Shown: in pieces, positions 44,975-55,109 of the stretch
How positions within the stretch are numbered: the first letter of the stretch is position 1
Layout of the letters: each line of letters begins with the position of its first letter
Notes under the pieces: model-generated
The model's input: the letters and a program-made list of their open reading frames with translations, nothing else
What the model was told of the DNA's origin: nothing
Database searches by the model: none
Program-made: the position numbers and the translations under genes
Assembly (NCBI RefSeq): GCF_024169925.1
Contig: NZ_JALJXF010000001.1
Span: 3,416,001 to 3,480,000 of the forward strand
DNA length: 64,000 nucleotides
Direction of reading: 5' to 3'
Source: Methylorubrum extorquens
Lineage (GTDB): Bacteria; Pseudomonadota; Alphaproteobacteria; Rhizobiales; Beijerinckiaceae

Positions 44975-46675
44975 TCAGTGCGCGTGCGCGCCCGACGCCC
45001 CGATGCCGGTCTCCGAGCGCACGAACTGCGCGTCGAAGGCGGCACGCTCCCGATTGGCCCGGCGGGTCCGGTCGATGGTCGAGATGCCCCAGATCGTCAG
45101 GAAGGCGAGCGGCATCGAGAACAGGGCCGGGTTGGCATAGGGGAACAGAGCGGCCGGATAGCCGAAGGTCTTCACCCAGACCGCATCAGACAGCACCACC
45201 ATGACCACCGCCGCCACGAGCCCGACGAGACCGCCGATGAGCGCACCCCAGGTCGTGGTACCGCGCCACAGGATCGACATGGCCAGGACGGGGAAATTGC
45301 AGCTCGCCGCGACCGAGAAGGCGAGGCCGACCATGAAGGCGACGTTCTGGTTCTCGAACACGTAGCCGAGATAGATCGCGACGATGCCGATGCCGACGGC
45401 GGAGAGCTTTGAGAGGTTCACCTCCGCCTTCTCCGTGGTACGGCCGCGGGCGAAGACCTGGGCGTAGAGATCGTGGCTGATCGCCGAGGCGCCGGCGAGC
45501 GTCAGGCCCGCCACCACCGCGAGGATGGTCGCGAAGGCCACCGCCGAGATGAAGCCGAGGAAGTACGGCCCGCCCACCGCGTTGGCGAGGTTCACGGCCA
45601 CCATGTTGGTGCCGCCGACCATGTCCTTGATCTTGTCGTAGGCGACGCCGTCGGCGCCGAGCTTGAAGTAGCTCGGATCGGACATCAGCAGGGCGATGCC
45701 GCCGAAACCGATGATGAAGGTGAGGATGTAGAAGTAGCCGATCAGGCCGGTGGCGTAGAACACCGATTTCCGCGCGGCCTGCGCATCCGACACCGTGAAG
45801 AAGCGCATCAGGATGTGCGGCAGGCCCGCGGTGCCGAACATCAGGCCGACGCCGAGAGAGATCGAGTCGATCGGGTTCGTCACGAGGCCGCCGGGCGCCA
45901 TGATGGAATCGCCCTTCGGATGGGTCTGCACCGCTGCGGCGAACAGCTTCTCCGGGCTGAAGCCGTACTTGTAGAGCACGGCGCCGGCCATGAAGGTCGC
46001 CCCGCCCAGCAGCAGGCAGGCCTTGATGACCTGCACCCAGGTCGTCGCCTTCATGCCGCCGAAGGCGACGTAGATGATCATCAGCGCGCCGACGATCACC
46101 ACCGCATAGAGGTAGGGCAGGCCGAACAGGAGCTGGATCAGCTTACCGGCGCCGACCATCTGCGCGATCAGGTAGAACGCCACGACGACGAGGGTGCCGG
46201 TCGCCGAGATGATGCGGATCGAGGTCTGATCGAGGCGGAAGCTCGCGACATCCGCGAAGGTGAACTTGCCGAGGTTGCGCAGGCGCTCGGCGATCAGGAA
46301 CAGCACGATCGGCCAGCCGACGAGGAAGCCCGTCGAGTAGATCAGGCCGTCGAAGCCCGAGGAATAGACAAGGCCGGAGATGCCGAGGAAGGAGGCCGCC
46401 GACATGTAGTCGCCGGCGATCGCGAGCGAGTTCGTGCGCGCGGAGATGCCGCCGCCGGCCGCGTAGAAGTCGGCCGCCGACTTCGAACCCTTCGCCGCCC
46501 GGTAGGTGATGCCGAGGGTGAACAGCACGAAGAACAGGAACATGAAGATCGCGGGCCAGTTCGTGGCCTGCTGCTGCACGGCGCCCATGTCGGGGCCGGC
46601 GGCGAGCGCCGAACCGGCGCCGAGCGCGAGGCTCGCGCCGAGGAGCGCGACGGATCGGGAAACGGGACGGATCAT
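44975..46675 (-). CDS. actP: ActP cation/acetate symporter
   Basis: 566 residues with a signal-like N-terminus ([19 protein letters not shown]) and about 13 membrane helices. Sodium:solute symporter signatures: [52 protein letters not shown]. This is the ActP subfamily, which imports acetate and glycolate. It partners with the DUF485 protein (46672-47058), whose stop overlaps this start, and acs upstream for activation to acetyl-CoA. Together they form an acetate-use cluster. Confidence 0.96.
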   Translation of the reverse strand: MIRPVSRSVALLGASLALGAGSALAAGPDMGAVQQQATNWPAIFMFLFFVLFTLGITYRAAKGSKSAADFYAAGGGISARTNSLAIAGDYMSAASFLGISGLVYSSGFDGLIYSTGFLVGWPIVLFLIAERLRNLGKFTFADVASFRLDQTSIRIISATGTLVVVAFYLIAQMVGAGKLIQLLFGLPYLYAVVIVGALMIIYVAFGGMKATTWVQVIKACLLLGGATFMAGAVLYKYGFSPEKLFAAAVQTHPKGDSIMAPGGLVTNPIDSISLGVGLMFGTAGLPHILMRFFTVSDAQAARKSVFYATGLIGYFYILTFIIGFGGIALLMSDPSYFKLGADGVAYDKIKDMVGGTNMVAVNLANAVGGPYFLGFISAVAFATILAVVAGLTLAGASAISHDLYAQVFARGRTTEKAEVNLSKLSAVGIGIVAIYLGYVFENQNVAFMVGLAFSVAASCNFPVLAMSILWRGTTTWGALIGGLVGLVAAVVMVVLSDAVWVKTFGYPAALFPYANPALFSMPLAFLTIWGISTIDRTRRANRERAAFDAQFVRSETGIGASGAHAH

Positions 46676-47058
46676 TTCGCGAGGCTCCGGATGAGTTCGG
46701 CCGAGAGCCGGTCGTAGCGGGTGTTGGCGCGGGCGACGTAGATGCCGGTCAGCACGAAGGCGAAGACGATGACGAACATGCCCATGTAGAACCCGAGCGA
46801 GGCCGTGCCGCCGACCTTCGTCGCGAGTAGCGCCTTGTCGAAGGCGATGAGGCCGATGAAGCCGAAATAGACCAGCAGCATCAGGCCGGTGAGAATCCAG
46901 CCGAAGCGCGTGCGCTCGTGAACCAACGTCTTGAAGATCGGGTGCTCGGCGATCCGGTCGAGCCGCTGATCGGGCTCGGGCATTTCGGGGGCGCCCGCCC
47001 CATGAAGTGTGCGGGCGTCCGACGTCGCGGACGGCCTCACCGTCTGGATGCTACTCAT
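46672..47058 (-). CDS. DUF485 membrane protein (YjcH) with actP
   Basis: 128 residues, ATG at 47058 behind AGGAG. Two membrane helices ([20 protein letters not shown] and [21 protein letters not shown]) flanked by [16 protein letters not shown] and [10 protein letters not shown], the DUF485 pattern. It is always linked to ActP and probably stabilises or regulates the transporter. Stop and actP start overlap (ATGA). Confidence 0.93.
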   Translation of the reverse strand: MSSIQTVRPSATSDARTLHGAGAPEMPEPDQRLDRIAEHPIFKTLVHERTRFGWILTGLMLLVYFGFIGLIAFDKALLATKVGGTASLGFYMGMFVIVFAFVLTGIYVARANTRYDRLSAELIRSLAK

Positions 47059-47279
47059 GAATCTCCTCCCGCGCGATCCTGTCTCACCGCGGCCTCGGGG
47101 CCGGGTGATCGGCTGCTTTGTTCTGTGATCGTGACGACCGAAGCGTTGGCGTCCGCTCCGGCACAAACCGGCCCCGGACCGCCCGCAAGGGGGCGACCGG
47201 CACCGTGGATTCCAGGCATCGAGGCCGTGCCCGGAAGGGCGCCCGCCGCGCGAGGTGGCGGGCGCCTATCGTGATCCGC

Positions 47280-49229
47280 TCAGGCCGAGCGGTTCTGGCG
47301 GTTTTCGATTAGGTCATCGACCACGGCCGGCTCGGCCAGGGTCGAGGTGTCGCCGAGCGAACCGAAATCGTCCTCGGCGATCTTGCGCAGGATGCGGCGC
47401 ATGATCTTGCCGGAGCGGGTCTTGGGCAGGCCGGGCGCGAACTGCAGCAGATCGGGCGAGGCGATCGGGCCGATATCCTTGCGGACCCAGGTGACCAGCT
47501 CCTTGCGCAGTTCGTCCGTACCCTCCTCGCCCTCGTTGAGGGTGACGTAGGCGTAGATGCCCTGGCCCTTGACGTTGTGAGGATAGCCCACGACCGCGGC
47601 TTCCGAGACCTTCGGGTGGGCGACGAGTGAGGATTCGACCTCCGCCGTACCCATGCGGTGGCCCGAGACGTTGATGACGTCGTCCACGCGGCCGGTGATC
47701 CAGTAATAGCCGTCCGCGTCGCGCCGGGCGCCGTCGCCGGTGAAGTAGAGATCCTTGTAGGTCGAGAAGTAGGTCTGCTCGAAGCGCTCGTGGTCGCCGT
47801 AGACTGTGCGCATCTGGCCGGGCCAGCTGTCCTTGATGCAGAGGTTGCCCTCGCAGGCGCCATCCAGCACCTTGCCCTCGGCATCGACCATCACAGGCTG
47901 AACGCCGAAGAACGGGAGCGTGGCGGAGCCGGGCTTCAGCCGCGTCGCCCCCGGCAGAGGGGTGATGAGGATGCCGCCGGTCTCGGTCTGCCACCACGTA
48001 TCGACGATCGAGCACCGGGAATCGCCGACGACACGGTAGTACCAGTCCCAGGCTTCCGGGTTGATCGGCTCGCCAACCGAACCCAGCACCCGAAGGGATT
48101 GGCGCGAGGTCTTCTTCACCGGGCCCTCGCCTCCGCCCATGAGCGAGCGGATCGCGGTCGGCGCGGTGTAGAAGATGTTGACCTTATGCTTGTCGATGAC
48201 CTCCCAGAAGCGGGAATTCGACGGATAGGTCGGGATGCCCTCGAACATTAGCGTGGTCGCGCCGTTCGCGAGCGGACCGTAGACGATGTAGCTGTGGCCG
48301 GTGACCCAGCCCACATCGGCCGTGCACCAATAGACGTCGCCGTCGTGATAATCGAAGACGTATTGGTGGGTCATCGAGGCGTAGACGAGGTAGCCACCGG
48401 TGGTATGCACCACGCCCTTCGGCTGGCCCGTCGAGCCCGACGTGTAGAGGATGAACAGCGGGTGCTCGGCCTCGACTGCCTCGGCCGGGCAATCGTCGGT
48501 CACCTGCTCGGCGGCCTCGTGGTAGTAGACGTCGCGGCCCGGCTCCATCGCCACGTTGCCGCCCGTGCGCTTGACCACGATGACGTGGTCCACGAAGTCC
48601 GCGTCGAGGCGCTTGATCGCCTCGTCCACGTTGGCCTTGAGCGGCACCTTGCGCCCGCCGCGCAGGCCCTCGTCGGCGGTGATGACGAGCTTCGAGCCGC
48701 AGCCCTTGATCCGGCTTGCCAGCGAGTCGGGCGAGAAGCCACCGAAGACAATGGCGTGGATGGCGCCCAGACGCGCGCAAGCCAGCATCGCGTAGGCGGC
48801 CTCGGGGATCATCGGAAGGTAGAGCGTGACGCGATCACCTTTGCCGACGCCGCGGTTGCGCAGAACGTTGGCCATCCGGCACACTTCGGCGTGCAACTGC
48901 CGGTAAGTGATGTGCTTCGACTCGTTGGGATCGTCGCCTTCCCAGATGATCGCGGTCTGGTCTCCGCGGGTCTCGAGGTGGCGGTCGATGCAGTTGAGTG
49001 CGACGTTGGTCTTGCCGTCCTCGAACCATTTGATCGAGACGTTTTCGGGCGCGAAGCTCGTATTCTTTACTTTGCTGAAAGGCGTCGACCAGTCGATCCG
49101 CTTGCCGTGCTCGCCCCAGAACGCCTCAGGATCAGAAACGGAGGCCTCGTACATCTCCCTGTACTTGGCTTCGTCGATCAGCGCCCGGTCCCGCCAGGCA
49201 TCCTGGACGTCGATGACCTTCTCGCTCAT
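47280..49229 (-). CDS. acs: Acetyl-CoA synthetase
   Basis: 649 residues, normal length, starting [20 protein letters not shown]. Converts acetate, ATP and CoA to acetyl-CoA. AMP-binding motif [20 protein letters not shown], the ANL core WWQTETGG and [20 protein letters not shown], and near the C-terminus [15 protein letters not shown] with the lysine controlled by acetylation. The 221-base gap to the downstream DUF485-actP pair allows separate control. Confidence 0.98.
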   Translation of the reverse strand: MSEKVIDVQDAWRDRALIDEAKYREMYEASVSDPEAFWGEHGKRIDWSTPFSKVKNTSFAPENVSIKWFEDGKTNVALNCIDRHLETRGDQTAIIWEGDDPNESKHITYRQLHAEVCRMANVLRNRGVGKGDRVTLYLPMIPEAAYAMLACARLGAIHAIVFGGFSPDSLASRIKGCGSKLVITADEGLRGGRKVPLKANVDEAIKRLDADFVDHVIVVKRTGGNVAMEPGRDVYYHEAAEQVTDDCPAEAVEAEHPLFILYTSGSTGQPKGVVHTTGGYLVYASMTHQYVFDYHDGDVYWCTADVGWVTGHSYIVYGPLANGATTLMFEGIPTYPSNSRFWEVIDKHKVNIFYTAPTAIRSLMGGGEGPVKKTSRQSLRVLGSVGEPINPEAWDWYYRVVGDSRCSIVDTWWQTETGGILITPLPGATRLKPGSATLPFFGVQPVMVDAEGKVLDGACEGNLCIKDSWPGQMRTVYGDHERFEQTYFSTYKDLYFTGDGARRDADGYYWITGRVDDVINVSGHRMGTAEVESSLVAHPKVSEAAVVGYPHNVKGQGIYAYVTLNEGEEGTDELRKELVTWVRKDIGPIASPDLLQFAPGLPKTRSGKIMRRILRKIAEDDFGSLGDTSTLAEPAVVDDLIENRQNRSA

Positions 49230-49489
49230 TTGGTTTCTTCCCTGCCGGTGCCCGATCGTATCGCGAAGGTCCGCGCAGCCGGGGCTTCCTCAGAACTCTT
49301 AAGCGCAGATGAATACACCCGGCAAGCACCAAAAAGTCGAGTTCGGCGGTTTTGCGCAATCGAGTTGCACAGTAATTCATTGGAGGCGCCGCGCAGACTG
49401 GCGGTCTTCCGGAGCAACACCGGGAAACGCTTGTCGTGTCACGGGAATTGGCTGGCCGCCGCTGCGGCTACGATCGGTGCTCCAGCCCG

Positions 49490-52042
49490 TCAGGCGGCCG
49501 GAAACAGCATCTCGACGAGGGTGCCCTCGTCCTTGCGGCTGCTGATGCGGAAACGTCCGCGGTTGGCCTCCACGAGCGCCTTGGTCAGCGTCAGCCCGAA
49601 CCCCTTCCCATCTCCCTCCGGAGCGGCGCCGAGATCGGCCCCGAACGGCTCGAGGGCGCTCATCAGTTCGTCTTCGGTCATGCCGGTGCCGGTGTCGCGC
49701 ACACGCAGGGCGACCTCGCCCCGTTCGGCGAGCGTGGTCGAGACGATCACCTGTCCGCCGGCCTCGGTGACGCGGATCGCATTTCCGAGCACGGTCAGCG
49801 CCGCCTGCCGGATCGAACGCTCGTCCGCCTTCATCGCCGGCAGGTTGGGAGCGAGGCTGGTGCGCAGGACGATGCGGTCGCGCGCCGCCTTCGGCTGCTG
49901 CGCCGCGATGCAGGCGGCGACGAGGTCGTTGAGCGCAAGATCGGCGAAGGTGAGCTTGCCGCGGCCGGCCTGAATCTCGGCGAGATCGCGCAAGTCGTCG
50001 ATCAAGGCGGCGATCCGGCCGCCGGAGAGACGCACTTCGCGCAAATAGGCCTCCAGACGCTCGGCATCCGCCCGATCGAAGCGGTCGGAGAGCATCATGT
50101 CGGTGAGGCCGAGAATCGCGTTGAGCGAGGGGCGAATTTCGTGGCTGACGCGCGCGAGCGCGTTGGCCTTCCAGGCACCTTCCGCCTCGGGCTCGCTCCA
50201 CCGCGCGGTTTCCGCGGCCGGTGCCGGGGGCGCCCCATCCTCGTCGCGGATCTCGCGCAGGCTGGCGCAGTAACCCGGCGCGTCCTCTCCGAGCAGCCGG
50301 GCGATGCGCAGGCGCAACGCCGCCGCCCCGGTGCGGACGGTCACGCCGTGGATCGCGCTCGCACCGGAGCGGCGGGAATCGGTAACGGCCGTCTCCAGCG
50401 CCGACAGGCTCTCGGGCGCGAACAGGTCGGCGAAGCGCCCGCCCACGATCTCCTTGGGATGCGCATGGACGAGTTCGGCAGCGCTCGGGTTCAGGCCGAC
50501 GACGCGGCCCTCGGCATCGAGCGTGACGACGCCCTCCTCCAGGCTGTCGAGCACCTTCTCCGCCCGCAGCCGCGCGGCATTGGCCGGAACGGCCGGGAAA
50601 TCGACGTCGCCGCCAGCAGGCATCGCCCGCGCGAGGCAGATTTCCGCCGCCGCCCCCTCCCAGACGAGGCCGGCTCGATCGACGAGGAGCGCCACCGTAC
50701 CGCCTTCGGGCCGCGCGAAGGGAACCGGCCCGATGATCTCCCGGTCCCTGGGCGGAAGGCCGCGGAAGAGATGCGCGAGGCCCGCCTGACGCAGGGCCGG
50801 CAGATCCGCGTAGCCGGTGAGATCGAGGAAGGTGCGGCTGGCGAACAGCATCTCGCTGCCACGGTAGACGAGCACGCCGAGGGGGAGGCTTTCGAGCAGG
50901 TCGGTGAGCGCGAGGCGCGCGCGCGCCTCGCCCTCCGAGAGGCGGCCCTGCGGGATCGGGAACGGCATCACCGAGCCGCTCAGCGCGGATTCGGGACGCG
51001 CGGGCATTGGCGCCGCGTCGTCCCCATCCTCATCGGGGGCGAACCGCAGGCCGAGAACGCGCGCGACCTCGCGGAAAGCGGCATGCTCGTTGACCGACAG
51101 GCCGGCTTCCGCCACCGTCTCTTCGACTAACGCCTCTTCCTCGAAGCTCTCCGGTTCATCTTCCTCATCCTCGTGCGCGCTCTCCATCGCGCGGGCTTGA
51201 CGCTCGCCCAGGATCGCGAAGCCGCCGAACCCGGCGAAATCATCCGTCGCGCGGCCGGTCGGAGCGCCGGAGATTTCGAGCGCGTGCTCATAGGCACGAC
51301 CGCGCACCAGAAGCGGCAGGGCCCGGAAGGTACGCCGGTCGGCGAGCGCCTGCGTCAGCGCCGCGCCCTCAATCACACCGTCGGCGGCGAGCATCGCCCA
51401 GGTGCGGCCGGACAGGGCCTCGGCGAGGTCGGGATGGGTCCGCGAGACATGGGTCAGCACGCCATCGCCATCGCTGCGCCAGATCACACGGAGGGGCAGT
51501 TCGGCCGGCTCCACCTCCGACATCGAGGATGGCGAAGGAGCCTCAGGCGTCGCAACATCCGGACCCGCATCCGCGGGGGGGAGATCGGCCTTGGCGGGCC
51601 CGCTGTCGAACGGCCGCAGGGCCGGCAAGGCTCCGATCGGAGCCAGAAGCAGGACCGAACGCCCCTCCCCCAACTCGGCCCGCGCGGCGAGAGCGACCAC
51701 GGGCGGCGCGACGCCGCGGGGATCGACGCGCAAGCGAACCATGCGGGGCCGCGCGTCCAGGACGCCGGCGCGGCGGATCTGCTCGGACAGGCGCAGCGCA
51801 GGGAGGACAGTGCCGTCCGAGTCGGCGATGCCGGCCCGTAGGGGGAGCGCCGCACCCGCCGCATGGAGGATGCGACCGGCCGCCTCGTCGAGAACGAGAA
51901 GCGCACTGCCCTCGCGAACGAGATGAGCGATCGACGCGTCGCCTCTCCATCGCGCCAACGCGGCACGAATGGCCGCATCGTCGCCCGGATGGGAAGCCTG
52001 CAATGCGCGGTCCGACATCCGAACCCTGGTCATGAGCCCCTT
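49490..52042 (-). CDS. PAS-domain sensor histidine kinase (PdhS/DivJ-like)
   Basis: A ~850-residue cytosolic kinase. The start is uncertain because ATGs at 52078, 52042 and 52030 are all in frame; I chose 52042. The N-terminal half is a long linker with several acidic stretches and a PAS-like stretch near residues 300-500 (GVLVYRGSEMLFASRTFLDL and VVTLDAEGRVVGLNPSAAEL). The kinase core has the phospho-accepting H634 in VSHEIRPSLNAILGL, N-box LGNAIRVTEAGGQV, G1 RDTGTGMTEDEL and G2 FGLTLTKALVEANRG. This architecture is common for PdhS-family kinases that control cell cycle through DivK, though the N-terminus alone does not prove this. No response regulator is adjacent. Confidence 0.82.
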   Translation of the reverse strand, partial: KGLMTRVRMSDRALQASHPGDDAAIRAALARWRGDASIAHLVREGSALLVLDEAAGRILHAAGAALPLRAGIADSDGTVLPALRLSEQIRRAGVLDARPRMVRLRVDPRGVAPPVVALAARAELGEGRSVLLLAPIGALPALRPFDSGPAKADLPPADAGPDVATPEAPSPSSMSEVEPAELPLRVIWRSDGDGVLTHVSRTHPDLAEALSGRTWAMLAADGVIEGAALTQALADRRTFRALPLLVRGRAYEHALEISGAPTGRATDDFAGFGGFAILGERQARAMESAHEDEEDEPESFEEEALVEETVAEAGLSVNEHAAFREVARVLGLRFAPDEDGDDAAPMPARPESALSGSVMPFPIPQGRLSEGEARARLALTDLLESLPLGVLVYRGSEMLFASRTFLDLTGYADLPALRQAGLAHLFRGLPPRDREIIGPVPFARPEGGTVALLVDRAGLVWEGAAAEICLARAMPAGGDVDFPAVPANAARLRAEKVLDSLEEGVVTLDAEGRVVGLNPSAAELVHAHPKEIVGGRFADLFAPESLSALETAVTDSRRSGASAIHGVTVRTGAAALRLRIARLLGEDAPGYCASLREIRDEDGAPPAPAAETARWSEPEAEGAWKANALARVSHEIRPSLNAILGLTDMMLSDRFDRADAERLEAYLREVRLSGGRIAALIDDLRDLAEIQAGRGKLTFADLALNDLVAACIAAQQPKAARDRIVLRTSLAPNLPAMKADERSIRQAALTVLGNAIRVTEAGGQVIVSTTLAERGEVALRVRDTGTGMTEDELMSALEPFGADLGAAPEGDGKGFGLTLTKALVEANRGRFRISSRKDEGTLVEMLFPAA

Positions 52043-52198
52043 CATCGCCCTGTCGCCGGTCGTTCGGGGCATGAACACGTGCGCCCTGTGTAACTTAACT
52101 GCGGCCAGACGTGGACACTGAAGCCCGCCGACACACGTTTATCAACTGGTAACCTTAATTGGTCCTCCGGGGCTGGAAAAAAGGCGACCCCCGCGCTA

Positions 52199-52227
52199 TT
52201 GTGCATTGCACATTGTGCGCCGCACAA
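52199..52227. promoter_or_regulatory. Probable PhaR operator upstream of the phasin gene
   Basis: Two overlapping/adjacent TGC...GCA palindromes (TTGTGCATTGCAC, then ATTGTGCGCCGCACAA) lie 33-61 bases before the phasin start. PhaR-type repressors bind TGC-rich sites of this kind at phasin promoters and release them when PHB granules form. Confidence 0.65.
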
Positions 52228-52259
52228 CGAGCGCTCGATGCGAACTTAAGGAGAGAGAC

Positions 52260-52736
52260 GTGACGAACACCCCCAACTACGAAGTCCCCACCGAGATGCG
52301 CGATTTCGCAGAGAAGAGCGTCGAGCAGGCCCGCAAGGCGTTCGATTCCTTCATCGGCGCGGCCCGCCGCACCGCCGACACGGTCCAGGGCTCGACCGAC
52401 CTCGCCCGCAGCAACGCCACCAGCATCTCCTCCCGCGGCTTCGAATACGCTGAGCAGAACGTCAACGCGGCGTTCGACCTAGCGCAGAAGCTCGTGCGCT
52501 CGCGCGATGTCCAGGAGGCCATGCAGCACCAGGCCGAGTTCGTGCGCGCGCAGTTCGCTGCGATCCAGGCGCAGGCCAAGGAGTTCGGCGGCCTCGCACA
52601 GAGCGCATTTCAGCAGAGCGCCGAGAATGCCAAGAGCGCCATGCAGCAGGGTGCTGCCGACGCCCGTCAGGCCTACGAGCAGGGCGTCGAGACGGCCCGC
52701 GAGAACGCCAACGACGCGCAGAAGGCCACGTCCTGA
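52260..52736 (+). CDS. phaP: Phasin family protein
   Basis: GTG at 52260 with AAGGAG(A) nine bases upstream; 158 residues. The phasin_2 features are RDFAEKSVEQARKAFDSFIG, RTADTVQGSTDLARSNATS, FEYAEQNVNAAFDLAQKLVR and QAEFVRAQFAAIQAQAKEF. Phasins coat polyhydroxybutyrate granules and control their size and number. Mostly alpha-helical with an Ala/Gln-rich tail. A PhaR-like operator precedes it and a terminator follows. Confidence 0.93.
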   Translation: MTNTPNYEVPTEMRDFAEKSVEQARKAFDSFIGAARRTADTVQGSTDLARSNATSISSRGFEYAEQNVNAAFDLAQKLVRSRDVQEAMQHQAEFVRAQFAAIQAQAKEFGGLAQSAFQQSAENAKSAMQQGAADARQAYEQGVETARENANDAQKATS

Positions 52737-52777
52737 CGCACCCTCCGCGCTTCGGCTCGGACGGCATGTAAGGCCGA

Positions 52778-52803
52778 CGGCCCGCTCCCGACGGAGTGGG
52801 CCG
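52778..52803 (+). terminator. Terminator-like hairpin after the phasin gene
   Basis: CGGCCCGCTCC (52778-52788) pairs with GGAGTGGGCCG (52793-52803) with one G-T pair, followed by TTCCTCGTTTC. The T-run is interrupted, so moderate support. Confidence 0.55.
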
Positions 52804-52944
52804 TTCCTCGTTTCGGACCTCGGTCTCCGAGCTTCACCCAGAAAAGCGGTCTCTGGCTCCGCCACTTTTCCGCCGCCCGGACACCGCAAGGCTCCACACC
52901 TCGCCGGCTCCGTGTGGGGCGGCCCAGCGGAGGTTTTGGACACG

Positions 52945-53271
52945 ATGCGTCCCGTTCGTACTCTCGGCCTCGCGGCCCTGATCGCCGTCGCGGCCGGAAG
53001 CCTCGCGCCCGCCCAGGCACAATATTACGACGACGGCTACGATGCGCCTCCGCCCCGCGCGCGCGCCTATCGTGATCGCGACTGGGGCGGCCCGCCGCCG
53101 CGCCGAGCCATGGGCCTCAATTGCGATGCGGTGCAATCGGGCATCAGCGGCCTGCAGCCGTTCTCCTGCCCTCTGCCGGGCCCGCGCCCGCTGGGCGCCC
53201 GCTGCTTCTGCGACATGCCGGTGTCGTTCCTGAACGGCCCGCGGACGGCCGTCGGACGGGTCGCACCGTAA
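52945..53271 (+). CDS. Small exported Pro/Arg-rich protein
   Basis: 108 residues. ATG at 52945; GGAGG lies 11 bases upstream. Signal peptide RTLGLAALIAVAAGSLAPAQAQ, cleaved around residue 26. The mature protein starts YYDDGYDAPPPRARAYRDRD and carries three cysteines in its second half (LNCDAVQSG, FSCPLPG, RCFCDMP), which could form disulfides in the periplasm. No family recognised. Confidence 0.75.
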   Translation: MRPVRTLGLAALIAVAAGSLAPAQAQYYDDGYDAPPPRARAYRDRDWGGPPPRRAMGLNCDAVQSGISGLQPFSCPLPGPRPLGARCFCDMPVSFLNGPRTAVGRVAP

Positions 53272-53336
53272 ACGCCCTTTCGCCCGATAACGACCGCCCT
53301 CGGCGCGTCACGATGCGCTAGACCGAGATAATCAAA

Positions 53337-53369
53337 AAGAGCCGCGCCGGGATGACCGGCGCGGCTCTT
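53337..53369. terminator. Bidirectional terminator between converging genes
   Basis: Perfect 14-bp stem AAGAGCCGCGCCGG / CCGGCGCGGCTCTT with a five-base loop, between the end of 52945-53271 and the end of the L,D-transpeptidase gene. Confidence 0.9.
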
Positions 53370-53395
53370 ATCAAAAGTCTCGATGATCCGACGCG

Positions 53396-54067
53396 TCAGT
53401 TGACGATGACGGTGGCACCAACCTTCACACGTGAATAGAGGTCGGTGACGTCCTCGTTGGTCATGCGGATGCAGCCCGAGGAGACCGCCTGCCCGATCGT
53501 GTCCGGCTCGTTGGAGCCGTGGATCCGGTATTCCGACTTGCCGATATACATCGCGCGGGCGCCGAGCGGGTTCTCGATGCCGCCGGCCATGTAGCGCGGC
53601 AGATCGGGACGACGCGCGATCATCGCCGCCGGAGGCGTCCAGCCCGGCCATTCCCGCTTGGCAGTGATCTTGTTCACGCCGCTCCAGGTGAAGCCCGGAC
53701 GCCCGACGCCAACACCGTAACGAACGGCCTGTCCGCCCGGCATCACGTAGTAGAGGCGGCGCTCGGCCGTGGAGACGACGATCGTGCCCGGTGCGTAGCG
53801 GCTGTCATACTCCACGATTTCGCGGGGAATACGCGCCACCTGTGCCTGAGCAGCCTCAGCCTCTCCGTAACCCTGGCTGTAGCCTCGCGCGCCGGCGCCG
53901 CGCTGCGTGGCATAGGGATCGTAGACCGGCCAGCCGCCGGGCGACGACTGCTCCTGATAATCATCGCCGTCCGAGCCGAACGGGTCGTAGGGCGCGGCGT
54001 TTGCGGCGCCCATCGTGAGAACACAGACGCCGACAACGCCGGCGAGAACAGATGCTAAGGTCTTCAT
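53396..54067 (-). CDS. L,D-transpeptidase (YkuD family)
   Basis: 223 residues with a signal peptide (LASVLAGVVGVCVLTMGAANA). The YkuD catalytic region includes RYGVGVGRPGFTWSG, YRIHGSNEPDTIG and SSGCIRMTNEDVTDLYSRV, with HGSN...SSGCIR carrying the catalytic His and Cys. Makes 3-3 cross-links in peptidoglycan or attaches proteins to it. Complete. In Rhizobiales-type bacteria such enzymes are abundant because of polar growth. Confidence 0.95.
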   Translation of the reverse strand: MKTLASVLAGVVGVCVLTMGAANAAPYDPFGSDGDDYQEQSSPGGWPVYDPYATQRGAGARGYSQGYGEAEAAQAQVARIPREIVEYDSRYAPGTIVVSTAERRLYYVMPGGQAVRYGVGVGRPGFTWSGVNKITAKREWPGWTPPAAMIARRPDLPRYMAGGIENPLGARAMYIGKSEYRIHGSNEPDTIGQAVSSGCIRMTNEDVTDLYSRVKVGATVIVN

Positions 54068-54553
54068 CGCAGGTGCCTACCTGTGCAGTAATCTTTGCAA
54101 TTACAAGCGTGACTGTGCTTGGTCGGTTCCACGCAGTTTACGGATTTTCCACGACTCGGCCGTGCGGCGGCTCGCATCAGCTTGGCCATTGCGATGTGGT
54201 TACTCCCGAAGCCGGTATGGCCGGGAGCGACGCGTGACCCGCCTCGGGCCGTCATCCAAGATTTACGGCGCTGCCCAGGACGCTCGGTTGCCGATCATTC
54301 TCGGCTCGTAGCGGTCGCCAAGTGCTTCATGCGTCACAACGAGATCGCGTGAGCCGATTCGGTGAAGCCTGCGCCCAACCGCCTGCCGGCAAAGCTGCGG
54401 CGTCCGGCGAGAGCTTCCATCAATAGAGCCGTCTCAACGCCCTGACTTCACGAAGCAAAGTCTTCACCGAACCCAATCAACCCGTGGTTCGTTTGATTTT
54501 TTCGGTTGCCCCGCCTAGCCTGATTGCCTCGAAACTTAGAAGAGGTCGAAGGT
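54068..54553. other. Intergenic region without a supported gene
   Basis: 486 bases. Several short open frames occur but none shows protein-like composition. The promoters of the L,D-transpeptidase (minus) and the following membrane protein (plus) must lie here. I see no repeats, hairpins or RNA genes that I trust. Confidence 0.5.
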
Positions 54554-55060
54554 ATGGTGGGTTGGCTCCTCGGCAAACTGAAGTGGCTTACGGTCCTCTG
54601 CGCGATCGGCGGACCGATCTTGGCTTTCGCATGCTGGCAGGACGGAAATCGTCGGCGGGATGTCATGGCAATGGGCATCCAGACCGAGGCGACGATCGAC
54701 AGCGCGACACGGGTCAAGCGCCGCCGCGGCGGAACGAGTTACAAGCTCGACCTGAGCTGGATGGATCGCGGCGGCCTACGGCGAAAGGCCGAAGGGGTTT
54801 CGATCTCGCATGCGCTGGCCGCCCAGGTCATCGTCGACAACCAACTGGCCACCGATCGCCTGCCCATCAAGTACATCGCCGGGGAAGCGGGATCACTGAG
54901 GGCGGACGACAACCTCATCGTCTTGGATGACACCGCGCATCAGGAGAGGACCGACACGGAGCTCGTCTATGTCGGCATGGGTGCCGGCGTCGTCGGCCTG
55001 ATCGGCGCAGCCGTCTTTTTCCTACCCCGGCGCCGTCGGCGCGATGCAGTCGCGGCCTGA
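54554..55060 (+). CDS. Two-span membrane protein (DUF3592-like)
   Basis: ATG at 54554 (MVGWLLGKLKWLTVLCAIGG). 168 residues with membrane helices near 8-27 and 143-163 (VYVGMGAGVVGLIGAAVFF) and a soluble domain between them: GIQTEATIDSATRVKRRRGG, YKLDLSWMDRGG, DRLPIKYIAGE. This fits DUF3592, small barrels between two helices. Function unknown. Ends in a basic RRRRRDAVAA. Confidence 0.75.
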   Translation: MVGWLLGKLKWLTVLCAIGGPILAFACWQDGNRRRDVMAMGIQTEATIDSATRVKRRRGGTSYKLDLSWMDRGGLRRKAEGVSISHALAAQVIVDNQLATDRLPIKYIAGEAGSLRADDNLIVLDDTAHQERTDTELVYVGMGAGVVGLIGAAVFFLPRRRRRDAVAA

Positions 55061-55109
55061 GGGCCGTTCGGACGGCGCTTCGACAATCCTGACCACGCCT
55101 TCGGCGCGG

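Noticed and set aside
54119..54352. 77-codon plus-strand frame in the 54-kb gap
   Set aside because: No ribosome-binding site and no protein-like pattern.
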